A DNA stretch of 64,000 nucleotides from Eleginops maclovinus (taxonomy: Eukaryota; Chordata; Actinopteri; Perciformes; Eleginopidae), in assembly GCF_036324505.1 (NCBI RefSeq), contig NC_086368.1, forward strand, positions 2,170,001-2,234,000, in the 5' to 3' direction. Of this stretch, positions 12,540 to 24,099 are shown piece by piece; positions within the stretch are counted from its first letter, which is position 1, and the number at the start of each line of letters is the position of its first letter. The notes beneath the pieces are model-generated. The model did not search any database. It was not told the DNA's origin and saw nothing but the letters and a program-made list of their open reading frames with translations. Made by a program: the position numbers and the translations under genes.

Positions 12540-14857
12540 TGGTTGATCTTATCAATTGTTGTTGCGATTTTTGGTGCTCTTTTTAACAAGCTTGCACCCC
12601 TACAAACAACAGCAGAAATACAACAATAAAAGCATATTGTAGATAAAAAACAACATTGGAAGTATAGCTCATGCTAATGTACTTCCTGTTTGATTGAACG
12701 CACAACTCTTTTGGTTTTCTGATTTATTGAATGCCACACCTATAAAACCATAATCATGGATTTGCACTCTCATACTTGTTTCCTTAGAATTCTAACTCTG
12801 CGCTGTAGTCTCTGCATTATTAGCAATTCTAAAAAAAATTACAGGACATCTTTGATTCTATAAGAAGAAAACAATGCCCTCAACATTGGCATCAAACAAG
12901 AGCTCTTATAGGTTCCACCTCTCTAAATGTACTCAGTGACTAGAACAGGTCCTGGTGACACAGCAGGGCTCGGTTCCTCACTAGCTTTCTGAATTTTATT
13001 AGATGTTTTTTTCAGTGTGTATTTGGGGTGTTGTTCTGGACGTGACCCCCGGAGTGTTCCAGTTCTCTCAGGGTGGAGGGAGCAGGAGGTATTGTTAACC
13101 AAGGCTTCGGACCGCCCATCACTGCTCCTGCAGCTCTGATTTCAGGTTGCAGCCGGTCTAGGACAGGCGTCAGATATGAAGATGATAAAGTAGAAAAGCC
13201 ACCCTGCGTGCTTCGGGAGCGACAGGGGGTTCCCCTCTCCAAAGTGTTTCTGAGCAGAAAATAAATCACTTGTTCAGATGTATTGCTTCTAGGCTTGAAA
13301 GTGTCTCTACCTCTCTCTCTCCCACTCAGGCTTTTGAACTCCAGGAAAGTGAGGGGCTGTTACAGCCCCCCTAAGGCGGATCACCGAGAGGGAGATAGGC
13401 TTTGTCCTCCTCCCCTTCCCGACTCCTCACAGTGCAACATTCATTCACCTTCCTCTTTCACTCCATTGCTACAAATTATAGCCTTTCCTTCCTCCTGCCA
13501 TTTATAAGCGTTTTTTTTTTTATATCCAGGTGGATCATAGGAATCACAAAGAGGTGAGAGCAGGAATACAGAACTCTCAAATATTACAGAGCTATTACGG
13601 AGCCAGTGGGAGATATTGATCCACAAGGAGACTTAGTTCAAAGACATTCCAAAGACAAACATGAGCGCAAAGTAGTGACTCCCACCGCTGCAACATGACA
13701 GAGTTTACTGAAGACCTGACTCCCATAAACGTCTTCCTGGGGCTGGATTAATGAGCAGCGCATCAAAGTGATTGAAGACTGTTTCATTTTTGATGAAGCA
13801 TTTACCTAGGAAAGCCTATGAAACAAGTCCTTCCTCTTTAGCGTGCGCTGTGGCTGGTTTTGTGATCAGCGCGGAACAGAGTCCTGAAGAAAGAGTTACG
13901 ACTAGAAATTAATCACTTTGAGGGACATGGAGTTTATATTGTTTTGGGGAAACTGCCTAATAATTGCTTATGCATTAGATAGGGCTATTGTAGTAGAAAA
14001 TGCTCCAGCTGTGGAGTTGCTAGCTGTAGAATCTACTTGAATACCACAACATATTTGTTATTTACATATAAATAATCCATGCACCCTGAATTTGTGTTGG
14101 CCCAGCAGACTTTATGTTTGTTATATCCGTTATAATTATGTCTTGGGCCTATTGAATAATTAGAGTAATTAGTCTATTTCAGCGGGGGGGAAAAAAGGAA
14201 GCAATGGTGAAACAGTGATATGACTGATCATCAGGTTTCAGTATGAACACTTCTATCCAATTCACAGTATTTGTCTCTTCATCCACCATCTTATTGAAAT
14301 TAAAACTCCAACTTTATCTGGCAGCCATATATGAAGCCATACCCAATCTTTATGTGCCACATTAAACTTGAGTGTTCATTATTCTGCTGATATGACAGCT
14401 TTTATTCTTCATAGTTTCATGTTTCCCCAGATATCAGGAAGTAGCTGCAGGGATTTGCTTCCATTCACAAGAATTAAAACAAGAGCGTTAGAGAGGTCCA
14501 ACACTGGTGCGGGCTGATAAGGCCTGGCTTTCATTCAGCCTTCCAGTTCATCCCAAAGGACAGCCACATTTTTCCAAACTCAACTGGGAAAACCATTTAT
14601 TCAAAGAGCTGGCTATGTTGTCGTCAAGGAAATGGGAGTAACTGGTCCTTTGAACGTAGCATTAAGATTTCACTTTGAACATAATGGCCCTAACCATGAA
14701 AACAGCTCTTGAAAAAAGTAGAAAACAGTTTTGTTTAGACAGATATTGCATTTTACGTTCTAGGTATTGGCCTTTCTCAGCAAATGATCTCCTCCGTAGA
14801 GCCTCCTTAAGTAAAGGTGATTAATAAATAATGTCAGAGTACAATTATTATTTGGTC
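12540..14857. other. Unique-looking DNA, no gene recognised
   Basis: A GC-richer patch at 13010-13270 is open on both strands (85 and 63 codons) but has no recognisable domain. Nothing else is supported. Conserved non-coding sequence cannot be judged without alignment. Confidence 0.45.
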
Positions 14858-14861
14858 TTAA

Positions 14862-15779
14862 AGGTCCCCTATTATGCAAAATGCACTTCTTGCTGTCTTG
14901 TATACATAAATATGTGTCCCTGGTGTGTAAGGAGACTCACAAAGTGTCAGAAAATACAACCCTCTCTCTTTTCCCCCTTACCCACAACTCTAAAAACGGG
15001 GGTACAAACGAGCTGATCCAGATTTGCTTCGGTTATGACGCAATAACGGAAATGTGGGCTGGCTTTATAATGAACTCCTGGCAATGCCCCGCCCACATCA
15101 CACATCCCAACCTATCGTCCCCAATATACAGTCGGCGAGCTGAATCCCCCCCCAGCTGTGTGTCTGTGTGTTCAGCAGGATGTCTGCAGGAGGGACTTAG
15201 AGAGTTGTTATATATATAATGCATATACTGTCTCTGCTATAGTGGTAACACTGGAGAAAGAACAAGCTATGTGCTGTATCAGAGACAATGAGCTACGTAT
15301 TTTGGAAGTAATATGGTCTGTGTTTACATTAGCAAGCATCGCTAACACTCAGAGCTAACGCTGTACTGGAGAGACTGTGTGTAATATAAAGGTCCTGTCC
15401 TTGTGGTAAACTGAGAGAGAAACGTTTGAGCTCCATACTGTTTCAGAAATAATGCTGGATGTGGTTTGGAGCATAATATTTAATCACGGCAGCGTTCAGC
15501 TGAGTTTCTCCCGGTAGAAAACTCTCTTCAGAGGAGAGATCATGGCGCTCCAAAGGGGCGTGGCCAGCAGCAGCTCAAAAGGGGCGTGGCCAGCAGCTAG
15601 TTCATTTAAAGCTACAGTCACAGAATCAGCACTTCAGGAACAGGGCTGAAATAGAGGGAGATGAGGCATGCTACAATGGGGAATCTGGTTGGTGTTTTGA
15701 GCAAAACACTTCACAGACATGTTTTGTATAGATATGAGACCTACAATATATTGTTAAAATATAGCATAATAGAATAGCT
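14862..15779. mobile_element. TTAA-target element, copy A
   Basis: The left end is TTAA (14858-14861) followed by aggtcccctattatgc. The right end is gcataatagaatagct followed by TTAA (15780-15783), a decayed inverse of the left end. Internal sequence matches the copy at 18880-19631 in inverse orientation, including a cagcaggatgtctgcagg core. The interior has two close copies of aaaggggcgtggccagcag near 15553 and 15579. The TTAA duplication suggests piggyBac or Kolobok mobilisation; there is no transposase. Confidence 0.7.
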
Positions 15780-15854
15780 TTAAATAAGCCTTATCATGTA
15801 CTTTATTTAACTGGCCACCTCCAGACAGCCTTTAGCAGCAGTGATGTTTCCCAT

Positions 15855-16362
15855 CCTGTGGTGTAATGTAATTAAGTACACTTACTCAAGTACTGTACTT
15901 AAGTAAATATTATAGGTACTTTTACTTTACTTACATTTGTCCACGGTATGCTATTTTATACTTTTTACTCCACTAAATGTGTTTAACTGATTTAGTTATT
16001 AGCTACTTTATTTAGATTTTTAATACAACATAGTATGCATCCATTAATGCATTATTATACATATATTATTATAGGTCATGCTATCCAGTAGTATATAAAT
16101 TAAGCAAATAAACACCACCTTTACCAAGTGCAACGTTGAAATGATGAACACATTAAATGATCACTAAACATGCTAAAATCATTTAAAATATATGGTGCTT
16201 AATAGGGTCATTCTGCATAACAATTACTTTTACTTTTGGTGCTTATACTTACATTTTAATGCTTTTACTTTCTTTTACTTAAGTACATTTTTCAATGCAG
16301 GACTTTTATTGTAACTGAGTAATTTTACACTGTAACACTGCTTCTTTTACTTTGGTATATAA
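15855..16362 (+). mobile_element. Diverged hAT-type MITE of the acttactcaagtac family
   Basis: Sequence such as cacttactcaagtactgtac at the left and tgcaggacttttattgtaac at the right resembles the ends of 4193-5741, but the body is strongly diverged and has no 33-bp array. Exact ends are unclear. Confidence 0.5.
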
Positions 16363-17029
16363 TCTGTTTACTTCCTCCTCCTCCGGACCCGTCCACGAAC
16401 AGTTTGTACCCCAGCTAGTCGTCAGGCATTCATAACGGACAGATGATGTTGTTGCTGGCGGTCTGGGTCCTCCGCCTGCACTGTCTGTTCTCTGGTCTTG
16501 GCAGACGCTCCTGTAGTTGTGTTTGCATGCTGGAAGCCTCTCCTCTTATAAATATGGAGAAGGTGGTGCAGTTGGCCAACTGCTAAATGAGCAGTGACAC
16601 ACATAGGTTTGTGATGGCAGGTCGAAGGCTCCGGGCCAGGCGCAACACAATGAACACTTCATAAGTAATATCTCAAACACACTGTCTCAATCCAGAGAGA
16701 GCGGGGGGTTAAAGCTTCATTTAGAAGGGAAACAAATATGTGAGTGAACAACAACACCCACGTCTCCCTCGAACGTACACTTGATGATTTAGTTTGTGTG
16801 TGTTTGCTGCCAGCATGGATCACCAGTTTGTCATTGATAACACACCGGGAATCGCCAAATCCTAATAGTCTTGATTTTTTCCCCGTTTTTCATTATTAAC
16901 AAAAGATTTCCCGTGCTTTGACTGTATGGTATCCGTTTGATCCAACCGTGGAAGGAACACTGTAAGCTCCCTAAAGTGACAGTTGTTATGGCTTCACCAT
17001 TCCATCTGAGGGGAAACTGTGGAATAAAT
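16363..17029. other. Unique-looking DNA, nothing recognised
   Basis: Only short frames (for example 60 codons on the minus strand, 16422-16604) without domains. Confidence 0.45.
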
Positions 17030-17690
17030 CAATATATCGAAGTGGAACTTTAAATGACATAATTCACTGTTTCCGGACGGGCCAAAGCTCGAACTTCCGG
17101 TAGTACCAGATGTTATTGTTTTTAGCCTCAAGTAGCTTGTAGCTAATGGAAGATAGAGTATGGGAGTATACAAGAATGACGCGTGGATATACATACTACC
17201 ACTCTTTGACGCTACTTTATCATGTATTAATGTGTGTTTAATTATGTAACAATCCCAATGAATGTGACGATTAATTACGTGAACGAAGGTAATATGAGAG
17301 AATTATTACGGAAGAAGATGACGTAGCCAAATACGTCATGGATCCTCCTCCGTTTGCGTCAGTCAATAGAAGAGACGGAGATATGCCCATGTGACGGCAG
17401 GGGGTCAATAGCATCCGGCCCCCGCTGCTAACCAATGAGTGACAACGAGACCGGAAGAACCTTAGAGTAGAAAACCATTAAAAAAGTTGGAGAACAGCCC
17501 TTCTCCTACGACGCTGTAGACAGCTATCCACTCATAAGTGGACTGTGGACCAGTTAAATAGGAGCAGACCTCGGCCGAGCGTCCATTGTAAACTACAAAA
17601 CCTAACTGAACATTGGTGTTTGAGAAAATAGGATAAATACATTTGTTTAGATCGAAGGTTGAGAAGTCATTAAGATAAATGATTATAGAT
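17030..17690 (+). mobile_element. LTR-like repeat copy 2 (solo LTR candidate)
   Basis: This is the inverse-orientation relative of 9590-10190. Shared stretches include an element near tagacagcta, the CCAAT-containing aaccaatgagtgacaac, and at the left end tcaatatat. The segment read on the minus strand as tactaccggaagt contains a single CCGG and is the empty counterpart of the Ginger1-like insertion site at 45239-45242/47606-47609. Boundaries are approximate. Confidence 0.5.
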
Positions 17691-18456
17691 GGAAGTATTC
17701 CTATTTGGATTGAAGCTTAAAGGTTGATTTTAATGCGGGCAACTGTACTGTTTTGGTTTGTGCTCCCTGCTATATCTCATTTCCAGCAATAAAAGGCGGC
17801 TGTTTCAGCTAAGAGCTGATAAACCAGCCATCACTGCATGCCCAGATCCAACAGAGAAACTTATGAATGCATAACTCAGTGTGTTAGTTTGCTGTTTAAT
17901 TAGACAATTGCCAAAGATGTATGTGATATTTGGCTTGTATTGAAGGTATAAAGTAGAAAGAATTTGAGAAAAAAATGGCAAGCAACAAACATGAGTTACA
18001 CATGAATACATTTTCGAAGCGGGTGTTATCCTGCTGACTGTTCTGCGCTCTGTGCTGGAACCGCTCCACAATAAACGGCCCCAGCTCGGTCCTGAACCCC
18101 CAGTCTGCTGTTTATATCCCATTTAATTACGGATGTACGACATTTATGTAGCTGTTAGTCTACAACATGGCATCTCACAGTGCTGCTTTCCATTGAAACC
18201 TCGCTTCTGTTCATTATCAACAATTACTGAATGGACTGAAAGAGTCTTAAATTCTACATTCACATTAGGTATTTTTCAACACATGATTTCTTGTAATTTC
18301 CTGTTTTGATTGGGGCGATTTAGTTTCTGCAACAAAATAATGGGCATATTTGAAATACTGTACACCGATCACTGTGGAAACATACTTATCCTCTCTTATT
18401 TCTAAAGAACTTAAAACATCTTAATCCCAACAATTTGATCATGCACTTGTTTATTG
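17691..18456. other. Unique-looking DNA, nothing recognised
   Basis: The 105-codon minus frame at 17805-18122 has no domain signature. No repeats matching other parts of the window are seen. Confidence 0.45.
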
Positions 18457-18464
18457 CTATCAAG

Positions 18465-18619
18465 CATAGGCGCCGATACCGTGGGTGCTTCGGGGCCCGA
18501 GCACCCACGGAGATTGCCGAGCACCCACGGAGATTTAACCGCACACACGGAGATTGTCGAGGGTCGGGCTTTAAACTTTTTAGAGCACCCACCGGCAGAA
18601 ACATAAATCGGCGCCTATG
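18465..18619. mobile_element. 155-bp hAT-type MITE with perfect 8-bp duplication
   Basis: Perfect inverted ends (CATAGGCGCCGAT at the left, ATCGGCGCCTATG at the right) are flanked by an exact 8-bp direct repeat ctatcaag at 18457-18464 and 18620-18627. Inside are tandem copies of a short unit around gagcacccacggagatt. An 8-bp duplication indicates hAT-type mobilisation; the short size means it is non-autonomous. Confidence 0.85.
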
Positions 18620-18879
18620 CTATCAAGAGTGGATGTTTCGTTTTCCTGTTGTTGGGGTGGGGCCGGGGTTGCATAGGAAAAGATCTCAGGAGCATTACTT
18701 GAAGAGGATATCAGTGAATGTGAAATGAAATGTATATATCACTCTTCTTTCTCTCGTATGTCAGGAAAAATCAGAACAGTTATTATGAAAATGTACTTCT
18801 CAAGAGCATTTCTGATCAAAATATAGTCCGAACATGTCTATCCTAGCTCCAAATTGGTAGATGTATGAACTTTTATTAA

Positions 18880-19270
18880 AGGTCTCCTATTATGCTCTTT
18901 TATGGCATATGTTATAGGTCTCAAATATATAAAAAAACATGTCTCGTGTTTTGCTCAAAATACCAGATAATGCATTTTAGCATGTCCGCTATCCCTCTGT
19001 TTCAGCCCCGTTTAGAAAGTGCTGACTCTTTGACTTTCCCTTTCATGCAAATGAGCTGAAGCTGGCCGCGCCCCTTTGGAGCACAGCTCTCTGTCTGAAG
19101 AGAGAAGTTGCTAAAGGAGAAACTCAGCTGAACGCTGCCGTGATTAAACGCCATATGATGTTCCAAACCACATCCAGCATTATTTCTGAAACACTTCTCA
19201 GTGTTTACCACGAGAACAGAGACATTATATATACAACAACTCTAAGTCCCTCCTGCAGACATCCTGCTGT

Positions 19271-19352
<82 letters not shown>

Positions 19353-19631
19353 GTGCTGCGGAGGGGATTCAGCTCGCGACTGTATATGGGGGACGATAGG
19401 TTGGGACGTGTCAAGTGGGCGGGACGTCGCCAGGAGTTCAATGTAAAGTATGACATCATATCATCAGCAAATCTGGATCAACTCGTTTGTACCCCGTTTT
19501 TAGAGTTATGGGTAAGGAGGAAAAGAGAGAGGGTTTTATTTTCGGACACTTTGTGAGTCTCCTTACACACCGGGGACACATATTCATGTATAAAAGACAG
19601 CAAAAAGTGCATTTTGCACAATAGGGGACCT
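18880..19631. mobile_element. TTAA-target element, copy B
   Basis: The element is bounded by TTAA at 18876-18879 and 19632-19635. Inverted ends are aggtctcctattatgc and gcacaataggggacct. It is an inverse-orientation relative of 14862-15779. A (CA)n tract (19273-19349) occupies the position where copy A has only a short tgtgtgtctgtgtg stretch. The 138-codon frame through the (CA)n is a repeat artefact. Confidence 0.8.
19273..19349. repeat. (CA)n microsatellite inside TTAA element
   Basis: About 38 CA units. Copy A of the same element has only a short GT-rich seed at the matching place. Confidence 0.95.
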
Positions 19632-19635
19632 TTAA

Positions 19636-20064
19636 CTATGATAATCTGCCTATTGCATTGTTTAATCCACTTTATGTCACTGTCCCGTTTTGCAATGTGA
19701 ACATGCAATTGCCACCATGATATGGGCCGATTCTGCTCAGTTTGCACTGATTCTAATTGTTCCCCAGCACAATCCCCTATGTTGACTATAATTAATACCC
19801 ATTTGAGAGAATGTGTTGTTTCAGTTAAACTGTCTCTGCTATAAAATCAAGCTGCTTGACAACAGTTTACTTCTGAAGTAGAGGAAAGAGGGATGCACAG
19901 GGCTCTTTATGTAAGGATTAGCAAGCTGCAGAAAATGCTAGACAAGTGGGGCTGGCAGTGTGGAGCTTGGCGAGGGAAAGAGCCCAGAACAGCTTTTGGC
20001 AAACAGGGAGTTGTGCCTCGAAACAACAAATGATGTAAACACATGTGCATATGAACACAGTTGA
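19636..20064. other. Unique-looking DNA, nothing recognised
   Basis: No gene or repeat signature seen. Confidence 0.4.

Positions 20065-20065
<1 letters not shown>

Positions 20066-20149
<84 letters not shown>
20066..20149. repeat. (CA)n microsatellite
   Basis: About 42 uninterrupted CA units. Confidence 0.97.
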
Positions 20150-20150
<1 letters not shown>

Positions 20151-20635
20151 ATAATGTGTTTCATTTCAACCTTTGCTGTGTGCCTAAATGCGTCATTCCT
20201 CTATATTACCATGACAACGAACAGTGCCTGAATGTGCGTGAGTGTTTGTTCTTATTTTTTCACCGAGCAACACATCATCCATTTCACAGTGTTATTGACT
20301 TCAGGCTGCAGCCTGGTTATCTGTTCACAAATAGCAGACTGACAAAGGACTTTTTAATTCATCACGTTTACCATAAACGTCTAAATATGGCAGTCCAATT
20401 ATTTTGTCCAGCTAACAGATTTAGATATAGTTAATAGATGTGGAAATTAGGTCTAATCGTTTAACAACATCCCTACACCTAAACTAAAAATACATGTTTG
20501 TACAGATTAGTAGTGTGTGTTCTTCAGAGCCGGATGTCTTCTTCTCTTTGCCATAAAGCGTCAATGTTATCCAAAAACTATTAAAACGATGAGCCACACT
20601 GTTGCCATGATTGACCTTCATTACCATGAACCAGA

Positions 20636-21753
20636 GATGGCAAAAGTACACACGTCCTTTACTCAATCTTCATCCTTTTTTTTGCACTAAAGAACTACCT
20701 GCACTACCGTCAAACTGTGTTGATTGTGTCGAACATATGTATATACCCTTTTTACCCCCCCCCCCCTTTTCTTTCTACGCTCTTATCTTTTTATGTTATA
20801 TCTTCTTGTTTATATTTGCACTGTGGGACTGACAGAAACGGTATTTCAATTTTCTGTATGTATAACACATGTGGAAACTTTGACAATAAAGTGGACTTTG
20901 ACTTTGACTTGGTCAAGTAAAAGTACAGATATTCGTGTTTAAAAATACTCTGGTAAAAGTCGAAGTACTGACTACACTTATCAGCTTTGAAATGTACTCA
21001 AGTCAAAAGTACCGATAACTACCAACTGTTTCGTAGAGTACCTGGTGAATGGACCTCACTTGATATTAATAGAACCTCAAAGATCTTCCATTTCAAATTG
21101 TAATAATGTCATTGTTAGCTAATGAAAGTTTCAACGGTGAACAACCACCATTCAGAACACAAGCAAAGAAAACCAGCGTGGGGACAGGTACAAAAGCCAA
21201 AAGCTCCTGGATTTTGGGTCGACACAATTCTCATCGCATTCGCCATGATTGGTTCTGTGCGCCGATAATATCTCCGCTGCTCTCTGTAGTTTCACTAAGT
21301 TCCTCCCCCTTCTCTGCCGCTTCCGCTTCTACCCTTACGTCCGCCATTATTCTGCCAGCTCAGATTCTGGTACTGGCTGGATACTTTGGGATAATAAGGC
21401 GCTGCAGTTGCTTCCGGTTCAGAGGATGATGGGAATAGACTCGAGTTCTTATTGGTCCCTCTTCTTTACAGAACACCAGGAAATGATGGATACACAGATC
21501 GTGTTCAAATCAATAGGCACACAATGACTCTGAATAATACTGATCAGGCCACCAAACGCAGATTCAAACTAAAATAACCAGCCGGTTCTGAAAATGTAAG
21601 AAGTAGAAAGTACATGTATTTGTGTTCAAAATGTAACAAGTAAGTAGTAAAAAGTTGTCCGAAAAAATAAGTAGTGGAGTAAAGTACTGATACCAGAAAA
21701 ATGTACTTAACTACAGTAACAAAGTATTTATGCTCCACTACTTCCCACGTCTG
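20636..21753 (+). mobile_element. hAT-type MITE interrupted by a LINE tail
   Basis: The ends (agatggcaaaagtac at the left, tactccactacttcccacgt at the right) and interior acttgagta-like motifs place this in the broad hAT-MITE group. About 230 bp at the left (20680-20912) is a foreign LINE 3' tail. The interior frames (107 and 92 codons at 21106-21527) overlap and have no domain. Confidence 0.55.
20680..20912 (+). mobile_element. 5'-truncated LINE 3' end
   Basis: A tail with tttgcactgtgggactgaca, then ttgacaataaagtgg and a gactttgactttgactt run resembles 3' ends of fish LINEs. No reverse transcriptase is left. A C homopolymer (about 14) sits at 20754-20767. Confidence 0.55.
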
Positions 21754-23764
21754 CAATGAACACTGTACTTTGTTCTCACTCAACTCACCGTGCTGATTTT
21801 GATTCTTATTTAGGATACAAGAGCAGACCGCCCAGCCTGTCAAAATGTCGTTGGGCAGACATTAAAACCTAAACTACAAAAGTGTTTGAGTGTGTTTCAA
21901 TCAGCATGATATAAGAAGTGTGGTACCTTGTATGGAGCCGTCATACCAGTAAACTAGAAAAGTGTGTTTCCTATCATACTGATGTAACGATTTTGGTTTC
22001 ACATGGGACAAAAATGTTTTAGGAACATGTGTGTGAAAAACAGATGTATTCTATGACTTCACAACTTAGTTATATACATTCTATGACTATATTGAACCAA
22101 AATGAACCCGTACAAGAACAAAAACCAATAATGTTCAAAGAACTGACTGAGAGACACATTTGAGTTATATTACAATAGGTAAGGAAAAGAAAAAAAAACA
22201 TTTTCTCAGAAATAACAGACCTATTTTTATAGATTCCTGGGTTGTGTTGATGTATTATGTTGTTCACTGACCGGAGGCCATAGGTCACCCATCACCTTGT
22301 TCTACTGCATCACAGGTGGCAAATAGATCAACAATTTGAGGTTTTCTTCATTCCTGCAAAGCACAGTCACACAAACATAAATCCTCTGGTATATGAAACC
22401 CAGAGCTGTCTATTCCATGTTACTTTGTTTAGTCCGCATTGCTTTGAGAAAATCCAACAGCCATCCTGCTATGTGTCCTCTTTTGTTCATCAGTGTTAAA
22501 TGAGAGCCTGCCATAGGTCGTGCTGCTGCCTGCTCAGGTGCTGATGTTATAATGTAAAAGGAAGGCAAATTTACTTTGAACTTCACAACAACCACAACGT
22601 GTTTCTTGTATTTGTATTGTCTGTAAAATCCCAAGAAAACCTGCAAAAAAATCATAAAACGTAACCAAATGTAGTTCCCTCTGTCTGCAATGTGTAAACT
22701 ACACACATTTCTATCGGTGTTCTTCTGTGGTGGGGTGTACATGATGACTGTTAAGAGTTAAGGGGAGACACCCCAGGTCACCATGACCATGAAACTTCCC
22801 CAGTTGATTACTTACATTAATACACAAATCGTTTGTATTACAAGTCTTGTGAATTGTTATTTTTAAATGTGCAAATGGACATTATCAACTGAAAAATGCA
22901 TACGTTGCATATTTGCAGATCAGAAATCTGAGCATTGGATGAAGGAGTGTTCAACATTCTTGCTAATTTTGTGGACACATTAGAACCTAAGCTTTTTACA
23001 ATCAAAATGTAACATCAGCCAACTGTACTATTTATCACTCCTCCTCCTGTTCAATCAATCGCACATAATTGCGCCCATTAGCTCATAAGATGAGGCCCCC
23101 AGCGCAATATGAGGCCCTATGCACTGCGCGTGTTCTGCGTATGCGGAGGGGCGGCCCTGGATAACATTTATCAAAGTTAAATCTAGTACAATTGTATCTC
23201 TATACAAGTTAGCATAGGGCTAACATGGAGCAGCTAGCTCAGCCCGAGGGAGTGTGTGGTCTGCAGGTAGCGCAGCAGAAAATGACTGAAAACTAATTTG
23301 ACATACTTGTCAATTTTTAAACATTCAGATTTGGCAGATGGTTAATAACACCATTTTCTGTAGTGTTGTACACTCAGAACACGTATTTATGTTTGCTTCA
23401 GCCAGACTTTAATTAAACAGGGCCCTACCTCTTCACATGATGGTGCCAGCAGTAACATATTATAATTCAGCTATTGTTGCGTTGCAAAGGATAGCAGCAA
23501 GTGTTGAAACATACACTGACTAATAATTAAAAAGATTCAAACAAACAATGCCAGTTATTATTGGGTAACAGGATTTATATAGATTACTTAAATGTGGACA
23601 ATTATGTTTAGTGTTCTGTCATAATGATGTCATAGGCTTCAGTACTTCATTGTATTTAACACTTCAACGTTTAGTATTTAGTAATATATGCAGTATTTCT
23701 TTTTGACAGTATTCATTGATACGTGGTTACAGTATATTCACATGCTCCTGCTCTCCTCTCACAG
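21754..23764. other. Upstream ptprg intron, nothing recognised
   Basis: This is the end of the intron before the first ptprg exon, ending in a polypyrimidine tract (ctgctctcctctcacag) used as the splice acceptor. No further exon or repeat is recognised. Confidence 0.5.
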
Positions 23765-23860
23765 ATGCAGGTGTACATGTACAACTCGGACGACTTTGAC
23801 AGCCTGAGTGCAGCTCTGAGGGAGCAGAGGATCATCGCAGCCATGTCCGTCTTCTTCCAG
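23765..23860 (+). CDS. ptprg: ptprg exon, carbonic-anhydrase-like domain (part 1)
   Basis: This 96-bp internal exon is phase 0 on both sides. It is bounded by an acceptor (ctcacag) and a donor (ttccag|gtagga). Its 32 residues include MQVYMYNSDDFDS and RIIAAMSVFFQ. They match, from memory of the family, the carbonic-anhydrase-like domain of receptor protein tyrosine phosphatase gamma better than the zeta paralogue, which differs at most of these sites. PTPRG is a single-pass membrane phosphatase; this ectodomain is catalytically inactive as a carbonic anhydrase and binds contactins. The 38821-38887 exon continues the same domain in frame. Other exons lie outside the window. Which teleost duplicate (ptprga or ptprgb) cannot be told. 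Confidence 0.9.
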
Positions 23861-23892
23861 GTAGGAACCGTCTCCCACAGACCTGCCTGTGT

Positions 23893-24095
23893 TTGTTTCT
23901 TCCTCTTGTTGTTGTTGTTGTTCTTCTTCTTCTTCTTGTTCTTGTTCTTGTTCTTTCTTGTTCTTCTTGTTCTTCTTGTTCTTCTTCTTCTTCTTCTTCT
24001 TCTTCTTGTTCTTCTTGTTCTTCTTCTTCTTCTTCTTCTTCTTCTTCTCTCCTTGTTCTTGTTCTTCTACTTCTCCTACCTTCTCCTATTCCTCT
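23893..24095. repeat. TTC/TTG trinucleotide tract beside exon donor
   Basis: A pyrimidine-rich tract with G interruptions begins about 30 bp after the splice donor. It starts with TTG units, then TTC units, with two pure TTC runs of about nine to ten units (23979-24006 and 24018-24048). The other strand reads GAA. The leucine- and serine-rich frames across it are artefacts. Confidence 0.95.
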
Positions 24096-24099
24096 TCCT

